Positions 59,312 through 64,000 of a stretch of DNA of 64,000 nt are shown in pieces (position 1 is the first letter of the stretch; each line of letters opens with the position of its first letter). Under the pieces are notes generated by a model that made no database searches, was not told the origin of the DNA, and worked only from the letters and a program-made list of their open reading frames with translations. Origin of the DNA: Myrica gale (Eukaryota; Streptophyta; Magnoliopsida; Fagales; Myricaceae); NCBI GenBank assembly GCA_963930655.1, contig OZ005605.1:9431501-9495500 (forward strand), given 5' to 3'. The translations under genes were made by a program, and so were the position numbers.

Positions 59312-62300
59312 TGTGAGACCCCGATTTTCTCCTACGTAATTGCTTATGTATTATTTTATTTTTCCAATGTAATAGTTTTATTTCTTAATGGGGCTATGTT
59401 TTGGCCAATGTATGGCCTAATTTTTTATGTTATGGTATTTCGATTAAAATGGGATTTTATTTCATAAAATCTCTTTAAATAATTAATATGCCATTTTATG
59501 CAAGTATAAATTATATTATGTTAAGAGCCGAAATTTGCAAGTAAGTTCCTCTTTTACAAATTGATATTTTTCATTTACCTAATATGATTCATGGACCATA
59601 TAATTTGAATTATGCTTTAATAATTCCCTTGTATAAGCCGAAATTATTAATAGATTAAATAATGAAATTCTTTTTAATACATGGATTAAATATTGTATGT
59701 GACATGTAACATTATGATGTATTCTATATTATTAGAATTTCCATATGAATTAATTGATAAGCACACTTGCTTATCATAGTGATAAGCAAGCATGATAAGT
59801 TAGGAAACTTTTAGAGTGATAAGGCCTTGTGATTATTGTAGAGATAGGCTAAGGCCATTATCACATGATAAGATACCATACTTGTAAGGTGATAAGCTAT
59901 TGGAATGGATAGATAAGTAAGAGAGCTTATAAAGTGATAAGTTAGGTGATAAGTGAAAACCAAGTTGAAAGTTAGTTGCATATTAATGTGGAAGTAACTA
60001 GGTTGGTTGAAAAGCAACCAAACTAAGCAAAGGAGGGCTTCTACGTGAAAGGCAAGGAGAGGAAATTTGGAAGCCAAAGTGAGGTGCCATGTGATGTGTA
60101 AGAGATGTGTAAGAAGGTGTAAGTGTGTAAGAATTGATAAGACAAGGCATTGAAGTAAAAAAAAAAAGAGAAGAGAAAAGCAAAGAGAAGGAGTGTTGGT
60201 CGATGGACTCAAGGGAGGAGAGAGAGTGATGTAATTCAAACACAAGCTTGGCTAAGGGGACAAGATTTGATGGGGAGAAAAGATGAAAGAAAGAGAGAGA
60301 GAAGGATGTGGACATGGCCTTGGTCGGCCAACCCCTCCATTCATCCCCCCTCCCTCTTTCAAATTCTCTCATGACCATTCTCTCTCTCAAACCCTATGTC
60401 ATAGCCTTAGGGTTGCATGGGGAGACTCAATCTCACACCAATCCCCTTGCTAATGCCATGACCGAACCCCCCCCCCCCATTTCACTCAACTCTCTCCCAT
60501 TTCAAGCCTTGGCCGAATATTGCAAACCTCTCCATTCTCTCCCATTTTCAAGCCTTGACCGAATCTCACACTCAAGAGTTCAAGGTTTGTGCATTTCATC
60601 TTGCCTCTAAACCACTTCCATCTAGCTTGCCAAAACCCATTCCAAAAGCCAAGTAAATCTCTCTTGTTGTAGACAAAAGTCCTACCTTGAAAACCCAAGT
60701 CATTTGACACCATTTTTCTTCAAGCTTACCATGCCCTCTTCACCACCATAGAGCTTCTTTTAAACCAAGCTTGGTCATTTCTAAAGAGGGTGGACCGAAT
60801 CTTTGAAGGAGGAAAAGGATAGGAAGAGTTGGTAAAGGTTGAAGGTGAGTTTAGTTTCATTGATGATTTTGTCTTGAGCTTCAAAAGTACTAACCAAAGG
60901 TACCTTATTTTCTAGGTGCTCAAGCTTGGACAAACAACAAGGTAAGGCTAAAATGATTTTGTTGGGTTAGCATGAGTGGCCGAACGGCCTATGTATAAGA
61001 TCTTGAAGTTTTAATTTGATAAATGCCTTGATGTTGTTAGATCTTGGATGCTTAAGAACCCTAAGTTGTTTACATGCTAGATCTAACCATGGAAGCCCTA
61101 GATCTAAGGTTGTATGTGAAGAAAAATGCAAATGGAGAACAATGCAAGCTAAAGGAAGTTAGATCTAAGCTTTGATATGTTGGGTTGATGAAAAATGATA
61201 TCTTTGTTTAGATCTATGGATATTAGTGTGAATAAAGAGTAGATCTATTGTTGATGGAATTATTTGATAAAAAGGATTAAGTGTATGCATGCTAGTTAGG
61301 TCACAAATGCAAAGGATATGCATGATATAATTTTTAGCATGAAAATGGTACATTTTGGGGTAAGGCCGAAAATAAGCTATGTGGATTTTCATGTATAGTT
61401 TTGAATATGTGTAGATCTGGACATTGGCCTTAACATGTGCAAGATTTATGACCTTAAATGCATAGTAGATGATTATGTTAAGTATTGGAAGCATGCATGT
61501 TGAAGGAAATAAAAGAAAACTAATCATTGGGTAAAAAACATGTGTTGGCCGAATGCCATGAGTATAGTGTATGGTGTTGGTGCTTTGAATTATAGATATT
61601 AGGTTGTGAAATTGTTGATTGGAGGATGGGATCACCCTTGGAGAAAAGTTGTGATTAATTGGTGTATAAATGGTAGTGGCCGAAAGTTGCAAGAAAAGTT
61701 AACCCTAAGTGCAATTCATGATTTATGTATTTTCATTGTTGTGTTGGATGAGAAAAATTAGGGTTAGGCTAGTTGGAATAATATTATAGAGCCATGATCT
61801 TTATTAAATATTATTGGAACCCTAGTTAAGTTTTACTCGGGTTTTATTTGAGGGTTAAAGTCTAAGTTAAGATTTAATCATGAATAATTTATTAATAGTT
61901 AGAAATAAGGTTTTAATGTAGTACGTGTAATAAAAAGAGACTTAGGTTTAAATCTAAACCTATGAGTATTATTTAACCCTAATCGAGACATGTACATGGA
62001 TAAATATATTTTTATTTCAATAAAAATATTAATGATTTAATAAGCTAAGTTTTGAATATTTAAGGAAAAGAATAAAATAATTATTTTGTAATTAAATGAA
62101 TTTCAGTAATATGTATATATATATATCTTCGATTGATGACTGATTTCAAAAAAGAAATGATTTCATAATTCTTAAAGTCTAAAAGAATATTTGAATCGCT
62201 TGTAGGCGATCCACGTGTCTGTATATACGAATAAGAAGACCAAGAGTAAGTGGATACTGTAAGTGGACAGTAAGTATTTCTTTTCAAAACTGGAATGACA

Positions 62301-63413
62301 CACTGCATCGTTTCACGAATAAGCATGAATTTTAAGAAAGCATGACATGATATGAATTTCATGAACAAGCATGAATTTTAAGAAAGCATGACATGATATG
62401 AATTTCATGAACAAGCATGAATTTTAAGCAAGTATGAATTTTAAGCAAGCATGACATGGCATGTGCATTGCATGAATTTTTCAAGAAGAAAATTATGCAA
62501 TGATTTTTATGGAAAGAATACGAGAAGTTTATGAAACGATAAGTTAAGATTAAGGGCACCGGTCGGTACCGTACCATCAAGTTGGACTCCCATACCGAAG
62601 GACATTTATGAGAAGGATGGGTGAATCCAAGAGGCTGTGCAAGCCACACTGAAGGACAGTGAGAAGGTGTGGTGCCTCCAAGGGTCGTGTCTAGCCATCA
62701 GGCCTGGGGCCACTTCAAGGGCTAGCTCGACCAGATGTTAAGGTCTCCAAGGGAATTCGGGGACGGTTCCGAAGGGAACGCACAACCCTGACTTCAGGGG
62801 TCAAATGGAGCGAGCCCGCAAGTAAAAGACATGAAATAATTATGATAAGGCCAACAAGGGCACAAGTACGAAAGAAAGATTTTTAAGGGCCAAGGGCCAG
62901 TTTTACAAGCAAGTATGAAAGGAAGTGGTTTTCAAGGGCCTGGGGCCGAAAACACTAAACAAGAGCATATGCATAATTCATGAGCATGCATATGCATCAA
63001 TTATCAAGTTTTCTTTCTTTCATGATTAAGCAAGCATGAGTCAAGAGCATGATTTAAGTTTTACGTCTTTTCCCTTACTGAGTCTTTTTGACTCACGTTT
63101 TTAAAATTGTGTCATTCCAGATGTATCAGGTGAAGAGAGTCAGGAGGACTACCTGACCTAGATGCCCAAGATATTATGTTTCGCATTTTGTTGTTAGTGA
63201 CACGAGCGTCACTAATTGGGTTCTAATATGTTAATTATATGTTTTGTATGAACTTAATGAGAACCATGTTTATGTAAATATTTGCTCGAACCCCTCGCGA
63301 TCCTGTACGTTTCCGCCGTAATCAAGTAAGAAAATAAGTAAGAACGCTGGAGCCATCCGGGGGATAGCTCGCGGCTGTCACGGTCCCTGCGGGATGCCGT
63401 TCGGGGCGTGACA
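59312..63413 (+). repeat. LTR-F: solo Tekay-like LTR, 4,102 bp, TSD CAATG
   Basis: Same subfamily as the E3 LTRs (ends TGTGAGACCCC and GGGGCGTGACA, collinear over 4 kb) with a perfect CAATG duplication at 59307-59311 and 63414-63418 and no internal region. GATAAG cluster 59756-59955, short (AT)n near 62114, stem-loop domain closed at 62290-62302 and 63108-63120. It differs from E3 by many small changes, so it is older. Confidence 0.95.
62321..62412 (+). repeat. 46 bp tandem duplication inside LTR-F
   Basis: Two head-to-tail copies (62321-62366 and 62367-62412) of a CATG-rich unit that is single in the E3 LTRs. Confidence 0.85.
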
Positions 63414-64000
63414 CAATGTATGACTTAACTTTAATACTTGGGGTAGTTTGTTTTATTATCATTGTGAAATTTTATTGGTGCAATTCTATTATTTTCCTAA
63501 GAGCCGAATTTTTCAAGGTAGATTTCTTTTATGAACTAATTTTTCCATTTGTTTATAATTATGCCACCATGATTTATGAAATTAAATATATGAAGAGAAT
63601 TTTATTTCTTATTGCCGAAATTCTCTAAGTAGAAATCATTGCATAATAATCTATAGTTATGAAATTTATGTTGAGCATATAGATTATTTTGTGTCCTTGA
63701 TTAGGTAACCTTAATCACCATTAGGTAGTCATAAGCATCATTAGAAGAATTAAGTGATAAGTTGGTAGGTTTATAGGATAGCTTGATAAAGAACTAAATG
63801 ATAAGTTAGTGTGCTTATTATGGAAATAAGTTAGTGAGTTTATTATGGAAATAAGTTAGTGTGCCTATTATAGAGATAAGTTAGTGTGCATATAAAGGAG
63901 ATAAGCTATTGTGTTTATAGAGATAAGTTAAGATGCTTGTTTGCTTAGCTCTCTCTTGTGGCCGAACCCCTCCCCATTTCAGCTCAGCTTTCTCTTGACC
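63414..64000 (+). repeat. LTR-E, continuing beyond the window
   Basis: Resumes with the LTR-F target duplication and then GATAAG/ATAAGTTAGTG repeats at about 63740-63930, placed as in other LTRs of this lineage. The rest lies outside the window. Confidence 0.7.

Overview
The window is a piece of a repeat-rich flowering-plant nuclear genome, most likely a eudicot (inference from plant-only families: wall-associated kinase coding sequence, Tekay/Del-type chromovirus retrotransposons with 3-4 kb LTRs, Ty1/copia, CACTA). Nearly all of it is nested transposons. The only host coding sequence I can support is a broken wall-associated kinase (WAK) gene, now split over 30 kb, and one terminal exon of an unrecognised gene at 54954-55082. 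No tRNA, rRNA or CRISPR was seen.

Left half (1-30850), four layers deep. A WAK exon on the minus strand (500-737 and 30428 to about 30850) was hit by a Ty1/copia element (738-30427, + strand). A Ty3/gypsy Tekay-like element (E1, minus strand, 6288-28880) then landed in the copia RNase H region. A second, very young Tekay-like element (E2, + strand, 12028-23083, TSD TCAAC) landed in the pol of E1. E2 looks whole: near-identical 3.08 kb LTRs, PBS, PPT and one 1,496-codon gag-pol frame.

Middle (30848-53244). A one-sided Tekay-like LTR (LTR-C, minus) is split by a nearly whole 13.85 kb Tekay element (E3, + strand, 33210-47061, TSD CTCAA). To its right is another one-sided LTR (LTR-D), itself split by a solo LTR (LTR-G, 48442-51193, TSD ATCTC). 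E1 and E3 carry an extra ORF between pol and the 3' LTR.

Right part (53245-64000). A CACTA-type right end is interrupted by an 808 bp solo LTR (53610-54417, TSD GAAAC). Then come the host terminal exon, a decayed sibling of the copia 3' end (about 55330-56560), 1.6 kb with nothing recognisable, a CACTA left end with a subterminal repeat array (58149-59229), and a Tekay LTR running off the window (LTR-E) that holds a 4.1 kb solo LTR (LTR-F, 59312-63413, TSD CAATG).

The most interesting signals are inside the LTRs. All the Tekay-like LTR subfamilies share a domain of about 0.6-1 kb closed by a 12-13 bp inverted repeat that covaries between subfamilies, holding a cascade of short stem-loops and flanked by splice-like signals. 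Different subfamilies also carry helically phased palindrome arrays: GTGTCGACAC pairs exactly 21 bp apart, or TCGA-type cores exactly 11 bp apart. Some carry dense GATAAG clusters. These could be regulatory or RNA-structural modules of this retrotransposon lineage.
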